The translations under genes were made by a program, and so were the position numbers. Under the pieces are notes generated by a model. It saw only the letters and a program-made list of their open reading frames with translations. It was not told the DNA's origin and ran no database searches. Positions 30,935 through 38,280 of a DNA stretch of 44,269 nucleotides are shown here, piece after piece. Every line of letters begins with the position of its first letter. Within the stretch, counting starts at the first letter, position 1. Source of the stretch: Lentilactobacillus diolivorans DSM 14421 (GTDB lineage: Bacteria; Bacillota; Bacilli; Lactobacillales; Lactobacillaceae); contig NZ_AZEY01000034.1 in the NCBI RefSeq assembly GCF_001434255.1, positions 1 through 44,269 on the forward strand. Reading direction: 5' to 3'.

Positions 30935-30964
30935 AAAAAAGTCCATGCTTTCCACGCATGGACT
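30935..30964 (-). terminator. Terminator after the tRNA-like RNA
   Basis: On the minus strand a 9-bp stem, AGTCCATGC/GCATGGACT with a 7-nt loop, is followed by six T. It ends the tRNA-like transcript or the early operon. Confidence 0.85.
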
Positions 30965-31107
30965 ACTTACTTACGATGTGTGATTAGACACAAACACGGA
31001 TTTAAATTTTATTTATCGTAAGCAACGTGACTGGCAAGGAATCGAACCCCACAACGGCAGTTTCATACCGTACCATTTCGCATTGTTGCGTACTCAGCCA
31101 CACATTT
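30938..31107 (-). ncRNA. Structured RNA with a tRNA-like 5' domain
   Basis: Predicted ~165-nt transcript. Two promoter options lie just upstream (TTGTGG-N17-TACAAT and TTGTAA-N16-TAATAT). The 5' 75 nt fold as a tRNA-like element. After it, CTTACGAT pairs with ATCGTAAG some 40 bases on, closing a GTGTT...CACAC inner region. The terminator at 30935-30964 follows. A plain tRNA gene would not need this 60-nt 3' body, so the whole may be one functional RNA, or a tRNA with a long trailer. Confidence 0.45.
31027..31101 (-). tRNA. tRNA-like element, degenerate or atypical
   Basis: 75-nt fold with a 7-bp acceptor (GTGGCTG/CAGTCAC, one G-U), a T-arm with the canonical GGTTCGATTCC, and an anticodon-like stem ACGGT/GCCGT. 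It departs from a standard tRNA in three ways: the loop ATGAAACT has 8 nt, the D-arm has no G18-G19 pair, and the T-arm is offset by one base. CCA is not encoded. If U33 is the T in this loop the anticodon would be GAA (Phe), but this is uncertain. Confidence 0.45.
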
Positions 31108-31182
31108 TATATTAGTATTGTAAAACTCTCTTACAAATTCCACAATACCAATATACCTCATAAATTCGTATAAACAGTCCGA

Positions 31183-31671
31183 TCATAGTCCACTTTGAGT
31201 CTGATTTAAGTCTGATTTATAAATATGTAAATCATCCAAAAGATACGTATCGGCAAATTGTAGCAACGCGCTGGGCTTGATGTGGTCAAAGTAGTGTGAT
31301 CGGGAATAACCAATAGTCATATAGCACATTGTATCCGTATAGTTATCTAAATATCGCATGCTTAGAAGCTCTTTGCTAACATTATCGCATCTATCAATTG
31401 CTTCAACCGTTCTTTTGACGATTTGTTGGGCGTAGACTCTTCGAACAATTGTGGCATCAGCATTATTCAGTTTGGTTGGTGATTTGGGCATTCCGTCCAT
31501 CGCTGGCGATTTCAACCTTGCAATCATTGCATCATAGTTAGCTGAGGTCAGGCCACTTGCCCTTAGCATCCTTGGAAATAAGCTCCCCAAAAAGTGTTTG
31601 CAATTCTCAACCGTTCTGTCTCTATCCACCTGTGGAAATAAGCTGTCCATTTGATTGTCCAAGTCTGGCAC
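31183..31671 (-). CDS. ArpU-family late transcription regulator
   Basis: 162 residues. The sequence LSMRYLDNYTDTMCYMTIGYSRSHYFDHIKPSALLQFADTY is characteristic of the ArpU/RinA group, which has a sigma-70 region-4-like helix-turn-helix and switches on late genes of Gram-positive phages. It is the last protein gene of the early operon, as usual. It probably activates the promoter of the packaging operon downstream. GAAGGGG precedes the ATG. Confidence 0.85.
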   Translation of the reverse strand: MPDLDNQMDSLFPQVDRDRTVENCKHFLGSLFPRMLRASGLTSANYDAMIARLKSPAMDGMPKSPTKLNNADATIVRRVYAQQIVKRTVEAIDRCDNVSKELLSMRYLDNYTDTMCYMTIGYSRSHYFDHIKPSALLQFADTYLLDDLHIYKSDLNQTQSGL

Positions 31672-31697
31672 CCCTTCTAATAAGCTTTAGTTAATGT

Positions 31698-31755
31698 TAT
31701 AATTAATCTGCCATTAATTGCATCACTTCGGCTTCCGGAAACGGAAGCCTTTTTT
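31698..31755 (+). ncRNA. Possible tiny plus-strand RNA or plus-strand terminator
   Basis: A perfect 8-bp hairpin GGCTTCCG-GAAA-CGGAAGCC (31730-31749) with six T follows an extended -10 (TGTTATAAT, hexamer 31698-31703) on the plus strand. The interval holds no ORF, giving an RNA of about 45 nt antisense to the region between ArpU and the gene before it. No good -35. It may merely be a terminator for antisense transcripts. Confidence 0.4.
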
Positions 31756-31772
31756 GTTTATTAATTCTTGAT

Positions 31773-32096
31773 CTACCATTCATCAGTAGGCGGCAAACTA
31801 TCCAAAATACCGCCCTGGTTCATGATTAAATAAATCATTGGCAAATCTTGTTTAAATTGCTGCTTGCTTTTAGATAGTGTTAAATTATAGACATCAATTT
31901 CACCGTCATGATAGCTAATAATACAAATTAGCGATGAATCACAATAATTATGAAAAGAAAGTGCATGGCGAGATTTGTCATGCTCTATTTTGAAATTCTT
32001 ATGAATAATATCATATCCTGAATAAAGATGAACATATGAAGGTAGCGACTTAATTAGGCTATTAATAAGAGTATCTTTAAGCAATGTGTGGTTCAT
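31773..32096 (-). CDS. Unknown early protein
   Basis: 107 residues with strong GGAGGAG before the ATG. Mixed alpha/beta sequence with Tyr, Ser and His (SYVHLYSGYDIIHKNFKIEHD, CIISYHDGEIDVYNLTLSKSK). No motif is recognised. It overlaps the small gene upstream by 20 bases. Confidence 0.6.
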   Translation of the reverse strand: MNHTLLKDTLINSLIKSLPSYVHLYSGYDIIHKNFKIEHDKSRHALSFHNYCDSSLICIISYHDGEIDVYNLTLSKSKQQFKQDLPMIYLIMNQGGILDSLPPTDEW

Positions 32097-32259
32097 TTAC
32101 TCTCCTCCATAGATCTGGATTTTGGGGGTATTTCCCAAAACCTTGCAGGCCAATAAGTAAAATTACAACCTCCAACTGACGTATTAGAACTAATTGTTGC
32201 AAATCAAAATATTCATGAGTTTTTTTACCCCGCGCTCTAAATTTGATTTTTGGGTGCAT
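32077..32259 (-). CDS. Small unknown protein, start resembles YopX
   Basis: 60 residues with AAAGGGG before the ATG. The opening HPKIKFRARGKKTHEYFDLQ recalls the N-terminus of YopX-family phage proteins (IKFRAWD...), but the normal ~130-residue family length is not reached and W is replaced. It may be a truncated YopX gene or an unrelated peptide. Confidence 0.45.
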   Translation of the reverse strand: MHPKIKFRARGKKTHEYFDLQQLVLIRQLEVVILLIGLQGFGKYPQNPDLWRRVNEPHIA

Positions 32260-32327
32260 TTTTATTTCCCCTTTGTTGCAAAAACAGCTGTTTTTGGATT
32301 TATACGTGAATTGCTTTTCACGCTTTC

Positions 32328-32498
32328 TTATTTTTTCTCCTCAATTAATTTCCAACCAAACAACTTACGATGTTTGGCGATAGCGTCTTTAACCATCCAA
32401 GTACTAACTAATGGGTGATTGTCATTTCGAATAATTTCCACAACTTTCACCGGACTGTTAATCATATGAAATTGACCATCTTTAATTGCCAGAATCAT
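32328..32498 (-). CDS. Small unknown early protein
   Basis: 56 residues (MILAIKDGQFHMINSPVKVV at the start). ATG overlaps the upstream stop (ATGA) and AAGGTG lies 5 bases before it, inside the upstream gene. Likely a single alpha/beta domain. The sequence WMVKDAIAKHRKLFGWKLIEEKK is helical and basic. No family known. Confidence 0.6.
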   Translation of the reverse strand: MILAIKDGQFHMINSPVKVVEIIRNDNHPLVSTWMVKDAIAKHRKLFGWKLIEEKK

Positions 32499-32896
32499 GA
32501 GTTCACCTTCTTATTATCACGATTAATTTGATTTTGATATTCATAAATAATGTTACGACAAATCTGTGTTTTGAGTCCCAAAATGTGTCCAATCGTGGCA
32601 CTATCATAGCCACGGTAATAAAGTTCAACTGCTTCTTGATGAACTTCTAGAGCTTCCCACTGTGGTAAATCACTGATCGTCCGTTCCGGAAAATGCAATT
32701 CCGGTGGTTGGGCTCGTCTGCGCTGAAGGGCTAACATTTCTGGTGAATTGTCCGGTGCTTTTCTGATTGATTGATAACGATCATCACAACAATGAACTAA
32801 AGCTAATATTTCATGATAATAATTCTTATTGGCCTGCTTATGCTGCTTAACTACCCACAGATAGTGAGCAATTTTATTTTCAAGTAACCGACTCAT
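32495..32896 (-). CDS. Unknown early protein with C-terminal HTH
   Basis: 133 residues. The C-terminal part (EVHQEAVELYYRGYDSATIGHILGLKTQICRNIIYEYQNQ) reads as a helix-turn-helix of the kind used by small phage DNA-binding proteins. The N-terminal half is helical with a CCDD motif. The gene follows the HNH nuclease by 3 bases and precedes small genes before ArpU, so a regulatory or replication role is possible. Confidence 0.6.
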   Translation of the reverse strand: MSRLLENKIAHYLWVVKQHKQANKNYYHEILALVHCCDDRYQSIRKAPDNSPEMLALQRRRAQPPELHFPERTISDLPQWEALEVHQEAVELYYRGYDSATIGHILGLKTQICRNIIYEYQNQINRDNKKVNS

Positions 32897-32899
32897 TAC

Positions 32900-33595
32900 T
32901 TAACCTCCCCGATTATCTATTTTATCCATCTGCTGTCGCGTCATCACACCTAACTCAATCAAGGTTACCTCATCGAGCTTAATAGGTTGGACGTAGTATT
33001 TATTAATGAAAGCTTGTTCACCGATTTGATGGAATTCCGCATGATGCTTGCGACATAAAGCCATAAATCGGTGTTCGCGATGATCAACCAGTACTCTTGT
33101 TTCAGTACCCACAGCGTCCCAGTGGTGAATATCTGCATGCGCTTTCCCACAAATCGCACACACTCGATGACGACAGCATTCATATTGATAATACTCCTCA
33201 TTCTTTGGTATGAGTTTATAACCTTTTCTTAAGGGCACATGCCATTCAAACACAAAGTCAACCACTAAGTCGAGCAATTGATTAGCATCGCTGACTGACG
33301 ATGTAGTGGCGTCTGACAGGCTAATGGACTTACCGGCAGTGTAAAACTCATATTGAGTATAAAACAGTTCCTTCAAAAATTCTTGTGGCACAATGAAGTG
33401 CTCCGAAATATCATTCAGCAAGGCAAAGAACAACCGCCGTTGTCGCGGTCTAGCTTTGCGAGGATCGGCAAACGTTAGATCCACCCAGACTTGATTCGTT
33501 TGGCCGTTAACCGTCTCCAGATGATCCAGGCTTGGCTCGTGATCTAAGTGAATAATCAGGTCCATTCCTTGACGTTTAGCTATCAAACGGGTCAT
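32900..33595 (-). CDS. HNH-type nuclease (HNHc_6-like)
   Basis: 231 residues from ATG at 33595, which overlaps the upstream stop (ATGA) with GAAGG before it. The C-terminal domain has a CAICG zinc motif, DIHHWDAVG with two His, and RFMALCRKHHAEFHQIG, the HNH arrangement of the putative HNHc nucleases found beside phage single-strand annealing or Sak4 systems. It probably processes recombination or replication intermediates. The N-terminal ~120 residues are a family-specific beta domain. Confidence 0.8.
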   Translation of the reverse strand: MTRLIAKRQGMDLIIHLDHEPSLDHLETVNGQTNQVWVDLTFADPRKARPRQRRLFFALLNDISEHFIVPQEFLKELFYTQYEFYTAGKSISLSDATTSSVSDANQLLDLVVDFVFEWHVPLRKGYKLIPKNEEYYQYECCRHRVCAICGKAHADIHHWDAVGTETRVLVDHREHRFMALCRKHHAEFHQIGEQAFINKYYVQPIKLDEVTLIELGVMTRQQMDKIDNRGG

Positions 33596-33888
33596 CTGTC
33601 TGTAACCTTCTTTTTCTGCTTGGCAATAGCGGCTTTGAAGTCTAAATAATCTTCCGCTTCCAAGTCGGGATTCCATTCAAAACCACTGATAAAGCCTTCA
33701 TGGTATTGGTTTAAAAGTACCATCATGGCAAATCGCCGATAAATTTCTCGACAGTCATCGTCATACTGATTACCGCCATGAGCAATTACTACCCGCATCT
33801 GATTTTTATAACACTCTAATAACCAATCAGGATGAACTTCGCTGGCTGCTAATCTAAGCATTTGATTGGCCCAGGCAATGTTTGTCAT
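33592..33888 (-). CDS. Unknown early protein
   Basis: 98 residues, mostly helical (NIAWANQMLRLAASEVHPDWL, REIYRRFAMMVLLNQYHEGF, EDYLDFKAAIAKQKKK). ATG at 33888 has GAGGAGG at 7-base spacing, overlapping the stop of the initiator gene. It may be a small partner of the replication initiator or the nuclease, but no family is known. Confidence 0.6.
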   Translation of the reverse strand: MTNIAWANQMLRLAASEVHPDWLLECYKNQMRVVIAHGGNQYDDDCREIYRRFAMMVLLNQYHEGFISGFEWNPDLEAEDYLDFKAAIAKQKKKVTDR

Positions 33889-33890
33889 CA

Positions 33891-34799
33891 TCAAGCCTCC
33901 TCAGTCGGGGCAGTCTGTCTAAACTGCGCTAACTTTTCTTGAACTGCCCGTTTTTCCGCCTCGGAAACTTTCCTCTTCGGTTGCTTAGCTGGCGCACTCC
34001 TAGACTCATCCTGGGCCCAGTCCGGCAATTTTTCTTTAATGTGCGCTTGTTTTTGCTTATATTCACGATTGGCTTGTCCTGTTAGAACGTCATATTTTTC
34101 ACGCAGTTTCTTGGTTGATAAAATATTAGCCCGCCAGAAATCGTTATCTTGGGTCCAATCAACCAGCTTGGCAAATTTGTCATATGCCCGTTTGTCACGC
34201 TCATGAGCTAGGCGAACTTCATCTGCCCACTTTTGTAGATCCGGTTTTTTTAGGTCTGGTTGATGTTCACGAATCCGCTTATAAAGATGCTCAGCAATTT
34301 GATACGGCCGCTCAGTCGGCGCATAGGTCCGCGATGTTTTAGATCGGGGACGTTTGTTTTTATTAGTCTGGTTAGAGTCTGTATTAGTAAGTCTTTTATG
34401 AGCTACTGTCTGAGCTACCGTTTGGGGTACTGTCTGAGCTACTTTATCGGTACCTTCTAAGCTACTTTTTGGGCTATTTTTTGGGCTTGTAGTAGCTCTG
34501 ATAGTATCCTTATAAAGTTTTATGATGCGATATTTTGGTGCAAATGAATTTTTTCGCCCACGTACGTATCCAATCAATCCGTCTTGGACAAGTTCATTAC
34601 GTGCTTTCTTGATTCCAGCTTCAGATAAACCGGTAAGACTGAGCAGTGCAGAATTCTTCATGGGAAATGTGTCATCCAACTTGCCTTGGTCGTTCGCGTA
34701 GTCTAATAGTTCGCGATACAGATTATTTTGGCCGTTACTGATACTCATTTCATACATCTTCAAATTACGGTACGCTCGTCGTTGCTTAAAGTAATCCAA
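33891..34799 (-). CDS. Replication initiator-like protein (winged helix, DnaD-type)
   Basis: 302 residues. The N-terminal winged helix (YRELLDYANDQGKLDDTFPMKNSALLSLTGLSEAGIKKARNELVQDGLIGY) is typical of phage DnaD-like initiators. A Gln/Thr/Val linker (VAQTVPQTVAQTVAHKRLT, about residues 125-145) encoded by short tandem repeats follows, then a basic helical C-terminal half. TTG at 34799 is preferred because GGAGG lies 7 bases upstream; the ATG at 34817 would put that site inside the gene. The origin may lie in this gene. Confidence 0.75.
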   Translation of the reverse strand: MDYFKQRRAYRNLKMYEMSISNGQNNLYRELLDYANDQGKLDDTFPMKNSALLSLTGLSEAGIKKARNELVQDGLIGYVRGRKNSFAPKYRIIKLYKDTIRATTSPKNSPKSSLEGTDKVAQTVPQTVAQTVAHKRLTNTDSNQTNKNKRPRSKTSRTYAPTERPYQIAEHLYKRIREHQPDLKKPDLQKWADEVRLAHERDKRAYDKFAKLVDWTQDNDFWRANILSTKKLREKYDVLTGQANREYKQKQAHIKEKLPDWAQDESRSAPAKQPKRKVSEAEKRAVQEKLAQFRQTAPTEEA

Positions 34800-34851
34800 A
34801 CTGGAACCTCCTTTCATTTATTCCTCCCACCCACCACTTGTTGTGACTAAT

Positions 34852-35421
34852 CTAGAACGGTAAATCCGAATCTGAAATATTAATGCCGTCATCCTTACCA
34901 AAAGAGTCAGTTGAATGATTTATTTCCTGGTTTGAAGTGTTATTTGAAATTGATCGACTAGGATTTTGACCAGCATTGGGACGCTTAACGCCATTTGGCT
35001 GACTACCATCCGGATTAAGTGGATGGTATCCACGGACCTGTAAATAAACTTGACCACTATTATTAGGTTCACCCCATTCAGTTTCAACAGATAACTGACT
35101 ATTTTGGGCTGCTTTAGCAATTTGGCCAATACTATCAACCCGTGCACCATCTTTAACTCTCAAAGCAACCAAGAAGGTGTTAAACCGTTTGATCGACGTC
35201 TCTAAGTGTTCCTCATCACTGCTGTCCCAAACGAGGTTTTGATAACGAATTTGACCACCCTTATACTTGCCATCTATTACTTCAACATCCAAGGTTAACA
35301 TTGGTAAACCTCGTCCCTTGGTCGTGGTTGTTTGAACCTTAACCACTTTAACATTGTAAGTGCCAGCCTCTTGGACACTCATTCCAAAAACATTATTTGA
35401 ATCAACTGTGAACAATGACAT
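34852..35421 (-). CDS. DUF669 single-strand DNA-binding-like protein
   Basis: 189 residues. The DUF669 domain covers residues 1-130 (VQEAGTYNVKVVKVQTTTTKGRGLPMLTLDVEVIDG...), followed by a disordered Asn/Ser linker and an acidic tip GINISDSDLPF, like the C-terminal tail of SSB. It is adjacent to the Sak4-type ATPase, the usual pair. ATG at 35421 follows GAGGAG within the end of the ATPase gene. Confidence 0.85.
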   Translation of the reverse strand: MSLFTVDSNNVFGMSVQEAGTYNVKVVKVQTTTTKGRGLPMLTLDVEVIDGKYKGGQIRYQNLVWDSSDEEHLETSIKRFNTFLVALRVKDGARVDSIGQIAKAAQNSQLSVETEWGEPNNSGQVYLQVRGYHPLNPDGSQPNGVKRPNAGQNPSRSISNNTSNQEINHSTDSFGKDDGINISDSDLPF

Positions 35422-36106
35422 TTCTTTCAATCTCCTCTTCAGTTAGCTTGTTAGGCTGAATTAGTTCTTCAGCATGAATTAATTTCCGATTATCTAGCCG
35501 GTTCTTAGCATGATTCCCCTGCTCTGGATCTAAATCAATCATCCGTTGACCATCTTTAACGTAGATTCGGCCCACCACATCAAACATGCTGGTAAATGCG
35601 TTAAACGTCTTCTCATTCATATCAGCTGCATAACGACCATCGCCAGTAATGCCAGCCGTCCCATTATCAATTTGATGGGCGGTCGCATAAACAGTCTTAC
35701 CACTCTCCTTTAAAATTGTCCCCAGTTGCCGAAACCAAAGCTGCAACTTCTGATAGTTCTGGCGATTATCCTTTGAAGCATTATCAATATTCTCCAGAAC
35801 AAAGTTTTGAAGTGCTGAGACATTGTCGAGTGCAATCACCTGATACTTACTGTTAGCAATGACACGATTAACCATTTTAAAAACATAGTCTTGAATTCGT
35901 GGCATATCCTGTTTTTGAAAGATCAGGACATCGGTATCTTTTTCACCGATTAAAACATTACTTGATAGGTCAAAACTGAAAAGTAATTTATGTCCATTAA
36001 ACTGTTTCAATAAACTTGTTTTTCCGGTCCCACCATCACCATAAATAAAATACATGCTGGGAATACGGGGGATATTTCCATCCTGATAAAACTTCATGGT
36101 TGACAC
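35402..36106 (-). CDS. Sak4-type RecA-like ATPase (AAA_24)
   Basis: 234 residues. Walker A GDGGTGKTSLLKQF lies at residue ~24, Walker B region YQVIALDNVSAL at ~88, and the YATAHQIDNGTAGITGDGRYA segment is the usual RecA-core sensor/loop of phage NTP-binding Sak4 proteins. It anneals ssDNA with DUF669 and replaces ERF/RecT in this phage. Ends in LTEEEIERNVIVHS, with the DUF669 start inside. Confidence 0.88.
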   Translation of the reverse strand: MSTMKFYQDGNIPRIPSMYFIYGDGGTGKTSLLKQFNGHKLLFSFDLSSNVLIGEKDTDVLIFQKQDMPRIQDYVFKMVNRVIANSKYQVIALDNVSALQNFVLENIDNASKDNRQNYQKLQLWFRQLGTILKESGKTVYATAHQIDNGTAGITGDGRYAADMNEKTFNAFTSMFDVVGRIYVKDGQRMIDLDPEQGNHAKNRLDNRKLIHAEELIQPNKLTEEEIERNVIVHS

Positions 36107-36112
36107 ACCCCC

Positions 36113-36655
36113 TTATTCATTAAATTTAAACATTGTCGTTTCACTGGCTGGTTTAATCGTTGGACCATCGAGAATCATGCCGTCATTACTGATGAAGTGA
36201 TCACCAACAAAATGAAAATCCTTTTTAATGGCAGTTTTATCTGGCTTGGGATTTGGCTTAAGATACTGGGTTAATCCCTGATCACTTAAACTTTGTACCA
36301 ACTTCTTATCATTCGGCCAGTTGACACCTTCACGTTGCTTACGAGTGGAAACCGTACCGTATGGTGTTGAAATACGGGCCTTAGGGTCCGTTTGACGCAT
36401 ATCATGTAAATAGTCGGACAATAGTCCTTCCATGTATTCCCGGCTGCTCTCGTTCTTTTCTAATTCCTTCTGTTGCCACTTTTGAATCGCTACAATTTGT
36501 TCTTGGGCAACCCGTTTAACCTCGGTATCCTGATTATTAAAATCACACAGTTTACGCATCACCCAGGTAGCTGAACTCAAATCATGAACTTCAAATTTGG
36601 GCTTTTCGACTTCCGTTGATTCGTTTTCTAAATCTAGTTTTGGTAACGCACTCAT
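36113..36655 (-). CDS. Gam-like host-nuclease inhibitor
   Basis: 180 residues. The N-terminal half is a coiled coil (VKRVAQEQIVAIQKWQQKELEKNESS). The segment ARISTPYGTVSTRKQREGVNWPND and the ending FVGDHFISNDGMILDGPTIKPASE are typical of phage Gam-like proteins, which bind DNA ends and protect them from RecBCD/AddAB. Position before the Sak4 ATPase fits a recombination module. RBS GAGGAA. Confidence 0.8.
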   Translation of the reverse strand: MSALPKLDLENESTEVEKPKFEVHDLSSATWVMRKLCDFNNQDTEVKRVAQEQIVAIQKWQQKELEKNESSREYMEGLLSDYLHDMRQTDPKARISTPYGTVSTRKQREGVNWPNDKKLVQSLSDQGLTQYLKPNPKPDKTAIKKDFHFVGDHFISNDGMILDGPTIKPASETTMFKFNE

Positions 36656-36657
36656 TG

Positions 36658-36834
36658 CTATTCCTCCTCATAAATTCCGGTCATTGCATAATCGCTCAAA
36701 TGATCTTCCTCACGGCGCAAACAGGTCAGCATAGCTGCTTTAACATCCGCGCTTGGTTCATCATCAATGGCTCGTTTTAAACCAGCCACTCGTAGCTTGG
36801 CCAATTCAACGGCTTTAGTCGTTGTGTTTTCCAT
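36658..36834 (-). CDS. Small unknown early protein
   Basis: 58 residues from the ATG at 36834, with GGAGGG at 8-base spacing. It is helical and acidic (KAVELAKLRVAGLKRAIDDEPSADVKAAM, ending GIYEEE). An in-frame ATG at 36909 would add 25 residues, but its RBS is absent and it runs over the small ORF upstream. Common kind of phage gene, function unknown. Confidence 0.6.
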   Translation of the reverse strand: MENTTTKAVELAKLRVAGLKRAIDDEPSADVKAAMLTCLRREEDHLSDYAMTGIYEEE

Positions 36835-36878
36835 AACCCAATCCCTCCATAATTCGTTGCATCCAGCTTCGTTGTGGA

Positions 36879-36989
36879 CTATACTATAACGTATAGAATG
36901 TTTTGACATACAAACAATCTCTTTTTCGTTGCGTTGGACAATTGCCGTTGTTCAGCGCTTTTTCTTTGCTCATTTTTCATAGTTCTCAT
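36879..36989 (-). CDS. Tiny basic ORF
   Basis: 36 residues (MRTMKNEQRKSAEQRQLSNA start), Lys/Arg/Gln-rich, ending in a hydrophobic CQNILYVIV. GAAGGG precedes the ATG, which starts 5 bases after the previous stop. It is kept as a possible gene because the spacing fits the operon, but nothing else supports it. Confidence 0.4.
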   Translation of the reverse strand: MRTMKNEQRKSAEQRQLSNATKKRLFVCQNILYVIV

Positions 36990-36994
36990 CCCTT

Positions 36995-37120
36995 CTAACT
37001 GAACCAATCTTTTAGCCATGCTTTTGGATCTTCACAAAACTTACAAAACTGATATCCGATACCAAATGCAATCGCACCAAACAATACATAAACTGTCCAT
37101 GTTGGCAAAGTTGCAACCAC
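36995..37120 (-). CDS. Small membrane protein with CxxC motif
   Basis: 41 residues starting with GTG. AGGAGGTGATTA gives a strong ribosome-binding site at 8-base spacing, inside the end of the HTH gene upstream. The first ~22 residues form a hydrophobic helix (ATLPTWTVYVLFGAIAFGIG) and the C-terminal part has FCKFCEDPKAWLKDWFS. Two Cys three residues apart could bind metal or form a disulphide. No family recognised. Confidence 0.65.
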   Translation of the reverse strand: MVATLPTWTVYVLFGAIAFGIGYQFCKFCEDPKAWLKDWFS

Positions 37121-37125
37121 ACTAA

Positions 37126-37359
37126 TCACCTCCTCAATTCAATTGGTTTCAGCAATTCATACGGCTCGCATTCCAATACCTCAGAAATTCGACTTAGTGA
37201 TGAAAATCTAATTGTCTCCAAGTGACCGCTGCGAATATACCAAAGAGCATTCCTAGAAAGACCGGTTTTCTGGACTAGGTCACTTAAACCTAATCCTAAT
37301 CGCTGACTACGAAGCAAAATATTTTCAGCAAGAACTTCGCCTAAACTACTCGCTTTCAT
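37126..37359 (-). CDS. XRE-type HTH protein
   Basis: 77 residues with one HTH (LRSQRLGLGLSDLVQKTGLSRNALWYIRSGH) followed by SLSRISEVLECEPYELL. Probable small early regulator. The stop (TGA) lies inside the RBS of the next gene (AGG AGG TGA), so translation is coupled. Confidence 0.8.
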   Translation of the reverse strand: MKASSLGEVLAENILLRSQRLGLGLSDLVQKTGLSRNALWYIRSGHLETIRFSSLSRISEVLECEPYELLKPIELRR

Positions 37360-37682
37360 TAACCAAACTCCTTTCTAAGAGATGTTGGCAACCGTTGTGT
37401 ACCAGGCTTGCCATGTTTAGCAACATAAGACTCCCATGCCTCAGATACCTTTTTAACGTCCCACAGTCGCTTATTTCCTAAATCATGTTCAGCAGCTAAA
37501 AATTCAGGCGTATCAATAACCGACTTATAAAGAAATGATTTTGACATATGGGTCATTGCTACCAGTCCCTTTAAATCAACCGTTACCGTTTTAACCTCTA
37601 AACTTCTTTTAACAGAAGTTTCGATCTGTTCATCAATTCGGGACAAAATATATTGACTAAGTTGGGCTGAAAAATCATTCAT
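37359..37682 (-). CDS. Excisionase-like / DUF771-type DNA-binding protein
   Basis: 107 residues from the ATG at 37682, chosen for GGAGGTTAGGCAA. The C-terminal half (TVDLKGLVAMTHMSKSFLYKSVIDTPEFLAAEHDL, KRLWDVKKVSEAWESYV) reads as a winged-helix/MerR-like DNA-binding domain, as in DUF771 and excisionase-like phage proteins. The N-terminal part is helical. It may aid excision or early regulation. Stop overlaps the next ATG. Confidence 0.6.
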   Translation of the reverse strand: MNDFSAQLSQYILSRIDEQIETSVKRSLEVKTVTVDLKGLVAMTHMSKSFLYKSVIDTPEFLAAEHDLGNKRLWDVKKVSEAWESYVAKHGKPGTQRLPTSLRKEFG

Positions 37683-37686
37683 TTGC

Positions 37687-38223
37687 CTAACCTCCATACT
37701 TTTGATTATATTCATCAACCAATTCTTTAATCTCTTCGTCTGATAACTTGGCAAAAATCATTTTGGCGTAAGTGTATTTTAATTCGGATCCAATCTCTTC
37801 AAAAGAATCCTTAAAATGCTTAAGCAAAAAATCTGACTGCGCAGGAGTTCGCTGACACGGGTCCATGGCAATAATGTAATCTGCCTCGTCTTCAGACGCT
37901 TGCCGTTCATGTTCTTCCTTTTTCTGAGAAACCTCATCAGCGTACAAATCCTGCTGTAAAACTGGATTATTCATCATTGATGGAATGCCAAACTCACTTC
38001 GCGAAGCACTGAATGCTAATGGTAACGACCACAGCCTTTGGACAAGTGTTTTCTTGACATCTCGGGGTGCGTTTCTTCGCCCAGCTCGGATGTTGCTTAA
38101 CTGACTTCCGGAAATATGAGCTTGTTCCGCAATCTCAGATCGATCGAACGTTTTTCTTAGTTTGCCTAAATCGAGTGTTAATTGTTTAGCAAATTTTGAA
38201 TCTCTCAATCTAATCATCTCCAT
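37687..38223 (-). CDS. HTH regulator with acidic C-terminal region
   Basis: 178 residues. N-terminal HTH at residues ~20-58 (LGKLRKTFDRSEIAEQAHISGSQLSNIRAGRRNAPRDV), then a helical region with many Glu and Lys (YADEVSQKKEEHERQASEDEAD) and a helical end. It may act as an early activator or CII-like regulator. ATG at 38223; ATG at 38217 is an alternative. No second recognised domain. Confidence 0.65.
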   Translation of the reverse strand: MEMIRLRDSKFAKQLTLDLGKLRKTFDRSEIAEQAHISGSQLSNIRAGRRNAPRDVKKTLVQRLWSLPLAFSASRSEFGIPSMMNNPVLQQDLYADEVSQKKEEHERQASEDEADYIIAMDPCQRTPAQSDFLLKHFKDSFEEIGSELKYTYAKMIFAKLSDEEIKELVDEYNQKYGG

Positions 38224-38280
38224 TTTGAAAAAAGATTAATCGTCCTTTTCCATCTAATTTGGTAAATTGAACTTAAGGAG

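Noticed and set aside
30771-30959. 62-codon minus-strand ORF across the tiny RNA and terminators
   Set aside because: It runs through two perfect terminator hairpins and has no ribosome-binding site; the hairpins explain the sequence better.
31027-31101. Ordinary functional tRNA
   Set aside because: The 8-nt anticodon loop, absent D-loop GG and one-base T-arm offset do not fit a canonical tRNA, so it is reported only as tRNA-like.
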